Below are positions 53,229-61,660 of a stretch of DNA of 64,000 bases, in pieces. A model generated the notes under the pieces. It did no database searches. It was not told the origin of the DNA and worked only from the letters and a program-made list of their open reading frames with translations. The stretch comes from JAAXIE01 sp965263155 (lineage in GTDB: Bacteria; Chloroflexota; Dehalococcoidia; Lucifugimonadales; JAAXIE01): contig OZ253586.1 of the NCBI GenBank assembly GCA_965263155.1, forward strand, positions 2,294,001-2,358,000. Direction: 5' to 3'. The translations under genes were made by a program, and so were the position numbers. Position 1 is the first letter of the stretch; every line of letters starts with the position of its first letter.

Positions 53229-54599
53229 TCAGGGGATGCCTAACTTGTCCTTGTAGTCGGGGTCCCAGCTGGACATTCGGCCGCGGGCTACCAGCTCGTC
53301 CATGGGCATGGTGGGGCTGGCTTCGCCGGTTTGCGGGGCGCTGGCAATGGCACCTGACTGTTCCAGTGACTCGATGTTAGAGTCGGACACACCCAGCAGT
53401 TCTGCTAATGCCCAGCGGTTGTCGTGCCCGAAAGCTGGCGCAGGACCCTTGATGGACAGGGGCGTGGCTGAGAATTTGTAGGGAGCGCCCATCAGGTGAC
53501 GCGTGCCAATCTGCCTCTCCTCCGGGAACTCCACCTTCTCTAGGAAGCCGCGGGCCTTGTAGTGGGGGTCGAGGTGGAGGTCGCGCCCGTCGAGGATGGG
53601 GCTGGCGGCTATGCCCTGCGCCTGAAGTGCCTCCATTACATGGTAGCGGTCGTGCTGGCGCGTCCAGTCAGCGATGATGGCGTCGAGGTCGTCGTGGCGC
53701 TGATGGCGAGCTGTCAGCGTGCGGAAGCGAGGGTCGGCGGCGAGTTCAGGTTGGCACATTAGCTCGCATAAAGCGGCCCATTGGGCATCGTCTGACACGG
53801 AGATGGCCACCCAGGAATCATCACCATCGGCAGGGTACACGCCTTGGGGGGCTCGATAGGGGTGGCGGTTGCCGATGCGCTCCCCCAAATGGCCGTTGAC
53901 CGTGTAGTCCATCAGGTACTCGGAAATGCAGGTCGCGCCCCCTTGGTACATGCTCATATCAATCCACTGGCCCTCGCCCGTCAGGTTGCGATGACGCAGC
54001 GCGGCCCCGATGGAGAACACCGCCGACCAAGTGGAGATGAAGTCGACGAATGATGCCCCTGCCTTGGAGGGAGGCCCGCCCACGTAGCCGGTGACCCAGC
54101 AGAGGCCGTGGGTGCCCTCTTGGGTGGTGGCTTGGGCTGGGTAGCCGGAATAGGGCCCGTCGCCGTGGCCGTAGCCAGTGTTGGAGGCCATTATTATGTC
54201 GGGGCGCACCTTGCGTAGCTCTGCGTAGTCCAAGCCGAACCCGCGCATCACCCGCGGGGTGTAGTTCTCCAGCACCACATCGCTCACCGACACCAATTCG
54301 CGGAACAGCTCCTTACCCCGGTCTGTGGTCAGGTCAAGGGTCAGCGATTTCTTGCCCCGGTTGATGAGGTTGTAGGTGGAGGAGCGGTCCCACCACTGGC
54401 CGGTGGGTTCGTTCTCAGGAAAGGTGCCGTAGAGTCCGCCAGTGCGCGTGATATCGCTCCTCGACGGCCCCTCAATCTTGATGACCTCGGCCCCCATGTC
54501 CGACAGCAGCCCGCCAGTGTAGGGCAGGGCGAACACATAGGAGGAGTCCACCACCCGGATGCCCTGCAGGGGGAGCGTGCGTACCGCAGAGCTTGCCAT
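53229..54599 (-). CDS. CaiB/BaiF family CoA-transferase (family III)
   Basis: This family III CoA-transferase of 456 residues has N-terminal Gly-Ile-Arg-Val-Val-Asp-Ser-Ser-Tyr, Gly-Ala-Glu-Val-Ile-Lys-Ile-Glu, Asn-Arg-Gly-Lys-Lys-Ser-Leu-Thr-Leu-Asp, and Asp-Val-Val-Leu-Glu-Asn-Tyr-Thr-Pro. The catalytic Asp should lie in the central segment near residue 190. It moves CoA between carboxylic acids. I start it at ATG 54599, which shares its A with the TGA of the upstream gene (TGATG), so translation is coupled. The open frame continues to 55352, but that part is antisense-like noise over the paralogue. The two probably form a heteromeric enzyme or act in series. Confidence 0.88.
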   Translation of the reverse strand: MASSAVRTLPLQGIRVVDSSYVFALPYTGGLLSDMGAEVIKIEGPSRSDITRTGGLYGTFPENEPTGQWWDRSSTYNLINRGKKSLTLDLTTDRGKELFRELVSVSDVVLENYTPRVMRGFGLDYAELRKVRPDIIMASNTGYGHGDGPYSGYPAQATTQEGTHGLCWVTGYVGGPPSKAGASFVDFISTWSAVFSIGAALRHRNLTGEGQWIDMSMYQGGATCISEYLMDYTVNGHLGERIGNRHPYRAPQGVYPADGDDSWVAISVSDDAQWAALCELMCQPELAADPRFRTLTARHQRHDDLDAIIADWTRQHDRYHVMEALQAQGIAASPILDGRDLHLDPHYKARGFLEKVEFPEERQIGTRHLMGAPYKFSATPLSIKGPAPAFGHDNRWALAELLGVSDSNIESLEQSGAIASAPQTGEASPTMPMDELVARGRMSSWDPDYKDKLGIP

Positions 54600-55789
54600 C
54601 AGATGACGTCCATCCGGCGCAACCGGGTGAGGTCCTTGGGGCTGAGGCCAAGCTCCCCGTACACCTCGATGTTGTGCTGACCTAGGAGCGGTGCGGTGCG
54701 TCGCAACTGGTAGGGCGTGGCGCTCATGTTCAGGAGCACGGCTGGCAGGCGTACTTGGCCCATCACAGGGTGCTCGATTTCGCGGTAGAAGCCTCGTGAC
54801 TCCAGTTGCGGGCAAGATGCCATGTCCTCCGGGGTCTGAACTAAGCCGAAGAGCATGCGGTTCTTCGATGCCTCGTGGAACAGATCCCAGCGTCCGCGGT
54901 CCTTGATTCCCTCTACCATCAGGGCATCTATCTCCGCGCCATTGTTGATGCGCTGGCCTGCTTCGGAGAAGCGCGGATCTCGCAACTCTTCTTTGCCGTA
55001 GAAGTCGACTTGGGTGTCCCACGTGGCCCCACCGCCCGTCTGGCCGATGACCCAGCCGTCGGCGCAGGCCATGGGGTTGCCGAACAGCGATCCCACAGCA
55101 GGGCGACGCGCCTGCACACCGCCGGTGTAGGCGTACATGCTCTGGGTGGCCAGCATGGTGGAGGCGACGCACTCGGTGATGCACACATCGAGGTGCTGGC
55201 CCTCGCCCGTCATGCTCTGGTGGAACAGGGCCATGGTCGTGGCTCCCGCCCCGTTCAGACCGCCCTCGTACTGGGCTTGGAAGCCGCCGTGCTTCAGGGG
55301 CTCGCGGTCGCTGGTGCCACCGATGCTCATGATGGTGCTCATGGCGTAGCACATCAGCTCATCGCCCTCGTACTGGCTGTAGGGGCCGGTCTGGCCGAAG
55401 GGGGTGATGGAGGTCAGCACCAGCCGTTCGTTGACCTCTCGCAGGGCCTCGTAGCCAATTCCGAGGGAGGCAAGGTATCCCGGCTTGTAAGTCTCCACCA
55501 CCACATCGGCGTCAGCGGCCAGTTGCTTCAGAAGCTCCGACCCACCCGACGCCTCCAGGTTCAGGGTGATGCCCTGCTTGTTCACATTCAGCACGAAGAA
55601 CAGGAGACTCTTCTCGGGATGGGGGTCGTCGCTATGGAACGGCCCCTGCCTACGCAGGGCCGCACCGGAAGGAGGCTCCACCTTGATGACCTCGGCGCCA
55701 TAGTCGGCCAGCAGGCGGGCGCAGAAAGAGCCCGCGATGTCCTGGCACATGTCGAGGACGCGGACGCCGTTGAGAGCGCCTATGGTCAA
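54599..55789 (-). CDS. CaiB/BaiF family CoA-transferase (family III)
   Basis: This family III CoA-transferase of 396 residues has Gly-Val-Arg-Val-Leu-Asp-Met-Cys, Tyr-Gly-Ala-Glu-Val-Ile-Lys-Val-Glu-Pro-Pro, Asn-Val-Asn-Lys-Gln-Gly-Ile-Thr-Leu-Asn and Asp-Val-Val-Val-Glu-Thr-Tyr. The start is TTG (55787-55789) with AGGAGG 5 nt upstream. It is the first gene of a two-gene operon and its TGA overlaps the next ATG. The pair resembles the two-subunit formyl- or succinyl-CoA transferases that activate aromatic or terpenoid acids. The acid itself is not identifiable. Confidence 0.88.
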   Translation of the reverse strand: MTIGALNGVRVLDMCQDIAGSFCARLLADYGAEVIKVEPPSGAALRRQGPFHSDDPHPEKSLLFFVLNVNKQGITLNLEASGGSELLKQLAADADVVVETYKPGYLASLGIGYEALREVNERLVLTSITPFGQTGPYSQYEGDELMCYAMSTIMSIGGTSDREPLKHGGFQAQYEGGLNGAGATTMALFHQSMTGEGQHLDVCITECVASTMLATQSMYAYTGGVQARRPAVGSLFGNPMACADGWVIGQTGGGATWDTQVDFYGKEELRDPRFSEAGQRINNGAEIDALMVEGIKDRGRWDLFHEASKNRMLFGLVQTPEDMASCPQLESRGFYREIEHPVMGQVRLPAVLLNMSATPYQLRRTAPLLGQHNIEVYGELGLSPKDLTRLRRMDVI

Positions 55790-55909
55790 CGTGGCCTCCT
55801 GTGGAAGACTTGGGGGCTGGGCAGCGGACAGACTACAGCAAGGGCGACTTGCGGCTCAATCGTGCTTGGAAGGGATTTGGATGCGGCACCCATTGGGTTT
55901 GTGGCCGCG

Positions 55910-56065
55910 TTTTCGTATCTGTTGGATGCGGCATTCCTTGGGGTTGAGGCCGCGTTTTCGTATCTGGCTGCGGCCACTTTCGTAGCTGAAATCAATGTTT
56001 TCGTAGCTAAAATGTGCCGCATTGGCCGCAGGGAGCCGTGATTCCCAGATAGGGGCCAGCTAGGG
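55910..56065. repeat. Dispersed CAGMTAY-motif repeat cluster C
   Basis: The 550-nt gap between the CoA-transferase operon and the CBS gene carries six motif copies: TTTTCGTATCTG at 55910 and 55955, TTTCGTAGCTG at 55978, TTTTCGTAGCTA at 55998, then diverged CCAGATAGG at 56045 and CCAGCTAGGG at 56056. GCCGCG and GCGGCC words alternate with them. The first two units sit in the same local context (GGCCGCG before the motif), suggesting a tandem origin. No gene is visible here. Confidence 0.6.
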
Positions 56066-56344
56066 ATGGGGGCTGCGGGAGTGGCCGCACTTTTGGGGAA
56101 GGCGAGGCGGATGGCGTAGATGTTCCGCATAGACGATAGTGATGGTGTGCCTGCATGTTCCTCTGCCATAGTTGACTCCCGACAAATACGACGGCTGGGG
56201 TGACCTCGAGGGGCCAGTCCCCAGCCTGTATCGATGGTAGAGGGGAGGGGTGGGGGTGTCAACGGGGAGGTGTCATGGGGGGGCGTGGGGGCGGCCATGG
56301 CGGACGAAGCCATTTCTGAGGAATCGACGCACATGTCCTAGGGT

Positions 56345-57469
56345 TTAATGTGCCAATCGCTGAAAGAAGCGTGATGTGTTACGTAGTTTCCGAGTCTCTT
56401 CAGGATCCAAGCCATCAGGGTTATAGTGCATCACATTATTCCTTATGTTTCTGATGTCGTGTAGTAGATTCACAAAGGCTATCTTGTCGAATGGGAGGTT
56501 GAGCCTTTCCCATTTATTAGGGTCTTCTAGCAAACGGCAATACTCTCCGAATGTCATGTCATGGAGATGATCGATGGCCTGGAAGTCGGTACTTTGGGAT
56601 ATGCTGACGAGTTCGTCTCTTGTGAACTTGCCATGAATGATCCTGCGTATGTGACTCTCTATTTCACCAACGAGAAGGAACGGTTCGGCCAATTGGAGAA
56701 GCAATTCATTCAGGTCGCTCCCAGTAACGATTCCAGTAATGACATTGTCTTGTCCCCTTACCAGGACATATCCTGCCCTAGCAATGACGTTCACGGCATC
56801 GAACAGAGGTCGTTGACCTTCCACTATGTCAGCTGTATGCATGTAATTCCGAACCTCGTTGCCAACCTGGCCCAATACGTTCCGAGAACCTATCGACTCC
56901 CAGGTGATAATCCCTCTTACGTGTCGGTCAGCTTCTATAACAGGAATCTGGGAGAAGTCATTGCCCATCATGTGGGTAATGGCTTTCCGCAGATCATCGT
57001 TAGGCGTCACACTAATCGGAGGGTTATGAGCAGCTCGGAGAATATCAACGCGCAGCGTGCTGTCGGCGGGTGGAGTGGATACCGTGGAGTCTCGAAATGT
57101 AATTGGCCCGTCCACATAGGCATGTTGAAAGTCTGGCTCGGTATGAAGGCCATTCGCCTCCAGGTCCTCCCGAACCCTCTCAACAAACCAGAGACCCCTC
57201 CGGGCGTACCCAAACCATGTCATAAACTCGCGGACCGTTGGATTAGGAGAGCTGGGCGCTAATCCTTTCCCACGGTCTTCCTTCATCTGTTCCGCGATTT
57301 CCTTCAACCTTGCGAATCCCTGCTCCATCGTCATGACGAACTCCTTCTGGCCATTGGCGAAGATCAAGTAACCATTTTGCATCGCTCCCCGATGCACCTT
57401 GACGTGTGGGCTCCGGTCCTCCTCAAGCGAAGGGTGCTGGAGTGACCTCTCTTGGAAGAGGCGCGCCAC
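56345..57469 (-). CDS. CBS-domain protein with C-terminal HEPN-type RNase motif
   Basis: This 374-residue protein has a helical N-terminal part, a pair of CBS domains at about residues 150-255 (Pro-Ile-Ser-Val-Thr-Pro-Asn-Asp-Asp-Leu, then Gly-Ile-Val-Thr-Gly-Ser-Asp-Leu), and a helical C-terminus with Asn-Ile-Arg-Asn-Asn-Val-Met-His. There Arg343 and His348 form the Rx4H motif, with the usual polar residue after Arg, of HEPN ribonucleases. CBS pairs bind adenosine nucleotides, so a nucleotide-gated RNase is a reasonable inference. The GTG start at 57469 may be too early: the first 25 codons lie in a segment that recurs in noncoding DNA near 62640. Met30 (57382) is the alternative. Confidence 0.72.
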   Translation of the reverse strand: MARLFQERSLQHPSLEEDRSPHVKVHRGAMQNGYLIFANGQKEFVMTMEQGFARLKEIAEQMKEDRGKGLAPSSPNPTVREFMTWFGYARRGLWFVERVREDLEANGLHTEPDFQHAYVDGPITFRDSTVSTPPADSTLRVDILRAAHNPPISVTPNDDLRKAITHMMGNDFSQIPVIEADRHVRGIITWESIGSRNVLGQVGNEVRNYMHTADIVEGQRPLFDAVNVIARAGYVLVRGQDNVITGIVTGSDLNELLLQLAEPFLLVGEIESHIRRIIHGKFTRDELVSISQSTDFQAIDHLHDMTFGEYCRLLEDPNKWERLNLPFDKIAFVNLLHDIRNIRNNVMHYNPDGLDPEETRKLRNTSRFFQRLAH

Positions 57470-57602
57470 TTCACCGATGCGTCGTGCCGTATCGGTGCGA
57501 TACTGCTGGAGCCCGTATCCACCTCCGTTTGAGGGAGCCGGACGTTGGCCCTCTTGACATTTCCCCTACGACGATGTCACAGATCCTCGCCAGCTTGCTT
57601 AA

Positions 57603-57935
57603 TCAGTCCTTCAGCAGGACGTAGACCGCGGCCGATGGGGTCCGGTCGATGTGGGTGTGGCCCTTGCCAGTGACGTCTTCCATCAGCCGGATATCCCCGG
57701 CCTGCAGCACCCGTTTCGCGCCGTCGCTGGCCCCGATCTCCACCTCGCCAGACAGGTGGACAATCAGCCTGCGCTCGGGCAGGGGATGAAAGTCCATGTG
57801 GCGCGACCCGTCAAACTCCAGCACCCGCACCTCGGCCACATTGATTAGCACCCCCAGCTCCGGATGCTCCGCCAAGTTCAGGTCCTCGATGTGGCTCTCG
57901 CCGTCGGCGTCCGAAAATACTCGGTATATTGCCAT
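57603..57935 (-). CDS. Small cupin-domain protein
   Basis: This 110-residue single-domain cupin has the segment His-Met-Asp-Phe-His-Pro-Leu-Pro-Glu-Arg-Arg for cupin motif 1, Gly-Asp-Ile-Arg-Leu-Met-Glu-Asp-Val-Thr-Gly-Lys-Gly-His for motif 2, and possible metal ligands His47, His51, Glu55 and a later His. The function is open; it could be a small-molecule-binding or isomerase-type cupin. The ATG is preceded by CAGGAGGCG. Its 5' end and upstream region recur as a dead fragment at 61415-61511. Confidence 0.82.
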   Translation of the reverse strand: MAIYRVFSDADGESHIEDLNLAEHPELGVLINVAEVRVLEFDGSRHMDFHPLPERRLIVHLSGEVEIGASDGAKRVLQAGDIRLMEDVTGKGHTHIDRTPSAAVYVLLKD

Positions 57936-58006
57936 TGCGCCTCCTGTACGTTATGTAATGGATAACCTTGGTAAAGGTGTAAGGCTGTCTCTACCTCGAG
58001 AATAGC

Positions 58007-58192
58007 CTAACGAAGCAGCCGATGAACGGCAACTTCTGCTTTGGGTCCTGTGAGCCGCGTCGTAGTGAAGCCGCCTAGGGAGCACTCCACAACGCTCACG
58101 ACGCCCTGAGGGTTCGAGCCTTCTCCGGTGGCGAGGAGCATGGGACTAAAGCAATCCAGCAACATGGACACGTTGGAATTGGGAAGTTTCAA
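58007..58192 (-). CDS. Doubtful short frame, 61 residues
   Basis: This frame follows the carbonic anhydrase gene on the same strand and starts with TTG, with no clear ribosome-binding site. Its composition is protein-like (Gly-Val-Val-Ser-Val-Val-Glu-Cys-Ser-Leu-Gly-Gly), but no family is recognised. It may be a remnant of a longer gene. The surrounding 57936-58196 gap holds nothing else I can name. Confidence 0.22.
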   Translation of the reverse strand: MKLPNSNVSMLLDCFSPMLLATGEGSNPQGVVSVVECSLGGFTTTRLTGPKAEVAVHRLLR

Positions 58193-58196
58193 CGTG

Positions 58197-58985
58197 TCAC
58201 TGGATTGTTATCACGCGGTCCCCTATGGGCTGCACGGGACGATTGTTCGGACCGCTGCTCAATACTAGGAGCTTGTCGACCTGTTCGGGCGAAATGCTCT
58301 TCGGCTCGCGCATTACATACCAGTCGACGAGTTCATCGCACGGGGGCGTCGTCTTTGAGCCATCGTACCGATAGTAGCCCAGTTCGTCGGACAGATAGCC
58401 CCAGGCGTTGAGCGTAAAGCCTTCGACAACGGTATCGCTGGCAGCCGGGGCGGCGTCAAGCACCTCCTGTGCCACAGGGCTGGGCGCGCCCAACCTGAAT
58501 AGCAGACCCACCACCGCTAGGTTGCCGTCGGCATCCGCGTGGACTAGGTGCATCTCCGCCGCAAAGCTCGCGCCGTCTATCAGATGCTCCGAGGGCGAAT
58601 GAAAGTGAGCCGATTTCAACGTGAAGGTCCGCTGGCCTACGCTCAGGGTGTTACCCGCCGCATAGTCAACATGCACAAATCTGCCATCGTTGCGGACGGA
58701 TTCAGCGTCGCGACTGTATGAGAACGAGATGGGCGCGGCATCTCCCATTTCGTACCCGGAAATGTCGACCGGAGATTGCTGCCTGCCGTTGGCGCAGGTT
58801 GCATACTCTTCGGACAACTGGGCCCAGTGTTCCGGCGCGCCCTGTCCATCGTATCCCCATTTCACCGCCGGATCGTGACGGTCGCAAGCCGCGCCTGTGA
58901 GCAACGCCACCATCAGGCACACCAGCGTCTGCGAAATGACTGTCAGTCCTGGTTTACCCCTCAAGCCGAACAAGTTATCCGCCAT
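58197..58985 (-). CDS. Alpha-type carbonic anhydrase, lipoprotein
   Basis: This carbonic anhydrase of about 262 residues is of the alpha class: Trp-Gly-Tyr, Gln-Ser-Pro-Val-Asp-Ile, and the zinc ligands His127, His129 and His146 in Ala-His-Phe-His-Ser and Glu-Met-His-Leu. The Tyr-Asp-Gly-Ser-Lys-Thr-Thr-Pro-Pro-Cys segment is also typical. The N-terminus has a hydrophobic stretch ending Leu-Thr-Gly-Ala-Ala-Cys, so it is probably a surface or periplasm-facing lipoprotein. It interconverts CO2 and bicarbonate outside the cytoplasm. I start at ATG 58985, which puts the lipid Cys at residue 34; the frame is open to 59078. Confidence 0.9.
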   Translation of the reverse strand: MADNLFGLRGKPGLTVISQTLVCLMVALLTGAACDRHDPAVKWGYDGQGAPEHWAQLSEEYATCANGRQQSPVDISGYEMGDAAPISFSYSRDAESVRNDGRFVHVDYAAGNTLSVGQRTFTLKSAHFHSPSEHLIDGASFAAEMHLVHADADGNLAVVGLLFRLGAPSPVAQEVLDAAPAASDTVVEGFTLNAWGYLSDELGYYRYDGSKTTPPCDELVDWYVMREPKSISPEQVDKLLVLSSGPNNRPVQPIGDRVITIQ

Positions 58986-59188
58986 TGCCCAGTTCTCATG
59001 GTATATCAACGCCTTCACTCGCCCTGATCGTTGAAGGGCCGCATGCTCAGCCTGCCTTCTCGCTATACCAGAACTCACCTGTTAGTCTGACCGCCAACGG
59101 GGTCATCTAGGATTCTGAATGTCACGGCAGACTCGCCAGTCGTTTACTGGTCTCCTCTCGGCCCCGATCTCCTACTGGCCCTAAGCTC

Positions 59189-60484
59189 CTACTGATACGT
59201 CCAGACGTCGAAAAGGTCGTTCGCCCGAACGCCGTTTTCGTCAACTAGCTCCGCGTCCGAGCCAAAGCCAATGAAGGCGATCTGGCTCTCTCCAACAATC
59301 AACGCGGGATTGCCCTCTGAGGCAGCGCTGAAGATGAGCGTATCCGTGCCGCTTCCACTCAGCAGTGGCAGTTCCCACCCTCCGGTGGATGGCTCCAAGA
59401 CGTACAAGATAATCTCGCCCTGAACAAACACGGGCTTGCTGAAGGTGACCGCCACGTTGCCGTCATCGTTGCGGGCGAGACCCGAGACTATGGCTGGCTC
59501 TTGGACGCCGCTGTCGAACGCCTCCGGTGGAAGCTCTATGTAGTTTTCAGGCGATTCTATCGAAAGCATCTCCCCGAAACCGCGATAGCTGATGGTGACG
59601 ATATCGCCTGCCTCACCGCCGAAGCCCACCACGGAGACCCGTACCTCTCTGGTCAGAAAGTCATCGGCGCCCACGACGCGGGTGAGGCTGCCGGCTGACA
59701 GAAGGTCCATGCCACCCATGCCGCCACTCTGTCCAGGGGGAGGTTCGGTGACGAGCACGTAGCCCTTGGCCCCGTCGTCCAAGGTCACCGTCTCCCCCAG
59801 CGTGGTTGGGACGTCGTTCGGCAGGTACAGCAGTCCGACCATCTGCGTAACGCCCAACAGAGCATCATCGGGAGGAGCGCCCTTGCCCCACTGCATGGAT
59901 GCCGGGTCTTGGAAGTAGGTGTCCGCTCCAATGATCACGCCATTGGTGTTGATGGTCTGCCCCTCAGGCCCTAGGGATACGGTGAACTGGAGCTTGTCCG
60001 GCAGAAGAACCCCGCCGCTCAGCCGTATGAGGCCTTCCCCGGCTCCCTCCGGCGCGCCTTCCACAGGAAAGACGGCCAGCAGATTGACCGTTGCGTCAAA
60101 GGAGAAACTCTCATGCTGCTGCATGGCTTGGGTGTTGCATGCAATGACCGTTGTAGCGTCGTCCAACGTGCCTCCTGCCGTACAACCGTCGGCAAGGGTG
60201 ATACCGCCGGAAACGGTGACGCCGGGATCGATGCTGGTCGTGGGGTCCGTTGAAGTCACAGCCGTGCTTGGTGAAGCGGTTGTTGGCGCTGGCTCGACTG
60301 CCGGAGCAGGCTCCGTTGGAGTCACCGACGCGGCCGGTGAAGCGGTGGAGGGCGCCGGGTCGACTGCTGGAGCGGGCTCCGTGACGACCGACGGCTGCTC
60401 CGTCGTTTCGGAGTCGCCCCCGCAGGCGGCGAAGGCCGCGAACGCCAGAACGAAGAGCATTGTTAGGAAGAATCGCATTTTCAC
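59189..60484 (-). CDS. Lipoprotein with Pro-Ala-Thr repeat linker, LppX/LprG-like
   Basis: The 431-residue protein has a lipobox ending Phe-Ala-Ala-Cys (Cys21). Residues 30-90 are a linker with two copies of a unit of about 22 residues containing Thr-Glu-Pro-Ala-Pro-Ala-Val-(Asp/Glu)-Pro-Ala-Pro. The following 200 residues have the alternating beta-rich pattern seen in LppX/LprA/LprG-type lipid-binding lipoproteins (for example Leu-Pro-Asp-Lys-Leu-Gln-Phe-Thr-Val). The last 100 residues form a second beta-rich domain. It probably sits on the outer face of the membrane. The family assignment is tentative. Confidence 0.65.
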   Translation of the reverse strand: MKMRFFLTMLFVLAFAAFAACGGDSETTEQPSVVTEPAPAVDPAPSTASPAASVTPTEPAPAVEPAPTTASPSTAVTSTDPTTSIDPGVTVSGGITLADGCTAGGTLDDATTVIACNTQAMQQHESFSFDATVNLLAVFPVEGAPEGAGEGLIRLSGGVLLPDKLQFTVSLGPEGQTINTNGVIIGADTYFQDPASMQWGKGAPPDDALLGVTQMVGLLYLPNDVPTTLGETVTLDDGAKGYVLVTEPPPGQSGGMGGMDLLSAGSLTRVVGADDFLTREVRVSVVGFGGEAGDIVTISYRGFGEMLSIESPENYIELPPEAFDSGVQEPAIVSGLARNDDGNVAVTFSKPVFVQGEIILYVLEPSTGGWELPLLSGSGTDTLIFSAASEGNPALIVGESQIAFIGFGSDAELVDENGVRANDLFDVWTYQ

Positions 60485-60661
60485 GTCAGTTCTTTTCGAT
60501 GAGGATTTCCATCTGTTCCAATAGGTCTGGGCCCGTATGTCTGGGCTCGGAAGGCGGCTCGTGGTAACGGTCTGCTCTTGGGGTCATGTCGACGCGAAGA
60601 ACCTCCGACGAAAGCTGGCCGACGACTAGCACAGTCTAACCTACATCCTCACCGAGACGCG

Positions 60662-61186
60662 TTACTCGGCGGGGGCATCCACGGGCAAATCGGTGGTAAC
60701 GAGGGCGAAGACACCCTCGGCATCCCGCACCGGGACAGACCGGGTGATCATCCAGATTTCGCCGCCGCCCGCATCAAGTTAGGGGGCCGTCCAGACGCCT
60801 GCGTTTGCGGTCAATGGCGCCGTGACCCAAGCCTGCGCTTCGATGTTGTAGGACGGCACGGCGAGGTCGAGGGTGGCATAGCCCGCGGCCGTTCGATAGA
60901 CGTAGGGGCTTGCAGTGACCTTGCCAGCTTGGTCCAGCAACCCGGCGGCGCTGCCGTCGAAAGCGGGGTGGGCCTCCAAGTCGGCCCGCAAGCGCTCCGT
61001 ATACGCGGCGGCATCGGCTGGTCGCTCCGCCTCCAACTCTACTGCCAATGTATCTAGGGCGGCGACCACCTCACCCAGGAGGGCCTCATCCTGCGGGCCC
61101 TCATGGGTGGGCGCGGGCGAGCAGGCTTGCGTGGTCACGACGACAAGCAGCAGGAGAAGCAGGGGGATCGTAGCACGCGCGGTCAT
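60662..61186 (-). pseudogene. Cache-domain lipoprotein interrupted by one in-frame stop
   Basis: From ATG 61186 a lipoprotein signal with Thr-Thr-Gln-Ala-Cys (Cys22) leads into a helical segment and then a Cache/PDC sensor core: Ser-Pro-Tyr-Val-Tyr-Arg-Thr, Ala-Val-Pro-Ser-Tyr-Asn-Ile-Glu-Ala-Gln-Ala-Trp. A TAA at 60779-60781 falls where a Tyr codon is expected. The same frame then continues Asp-Ala-Gly-Gly-Gly-Glu-Ile-Trp-Met-Ile-Thr-Arg-Ser-Val-Pro-Val to a TAA at 60662-60664. A single substitution breaks an otherwise intact gene of about 174 codons. Confidence 0.78.
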
Positions 61187-61414
61187 TCACTACATGTTAG
61201 CCGGAGACTTCCCATATTGGGAGCCCTCAGGCTCAGAGGACGGCCCCGAAGAGATGACCGCATCACAATCTGGTCTTTCAAGGTCGGTCGTCCAAGTTTA
61301 CCTCGTGAGGACGCGTTGCCAGCCATAATCTCCCCTTGCTGCCCGCCATTGCCGCCATCTCGTTCACCACACTGGACTCGAACCTCCGGCATGCGTTTGC
61401 CCAAACCTGCGCCC

Positions 61415-61511
61415 GCCAAGCTCAGGTCCCCGATGTGGCTCTCGCCGTCGGCGTCCGAAAATACCCGGTATATTGCCATGCCGCCCCCTGTACATTTCTG
61501 TAATGGATACC
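61415..61511 (-). pseudogene. Truncated duplicate of the cupin gene 5' end
   Basis: This segment repeats, with few changes, the first 20 or so codons of the cupin gene (57603-57935) and about 30 nt upstream of it, including the ribosome-binding site (here CAGGGGGCGG) and ATG 61479. After Glu-Ser-His-Ile-Gly-Asp-Leu-Ser-Leu-Ala the similarity is lost. It is a partial duplicate with no intact product. Confidence 0.75.
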
Positions 61512-61660
61512 GCGGCAAACCCTTGTTGCAGTCACAAGTCAAAGCATAGCATCTTGATGACACAGGCCAGCACACTAGAGGATGTGCCAGAGGCAAGACA
61601 AAGAATGATGACTTCCGACTGAGAAACGCAGTTCCCCGAGGGGCAGGAGGAGCCTCGATA

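Noticed and set aside
54600..55352. N-terminal extension of the first CoA-transferase
   Set aside because: The stretch overlaps the second CoA-transferase on the same strand in another frame and is His/Arg/Pro-rich noise.
54875..56041. Plus-strand open frame of 388 codons
   Set aside because: It is antisense to a clear CoA-transferase and runs into repeat cluster C; no family motif.
55910..56065. CRISPR array
   Set aside because: The repeated motif is only about 12 nt, the spacing varies, and no cas genes are in the window.
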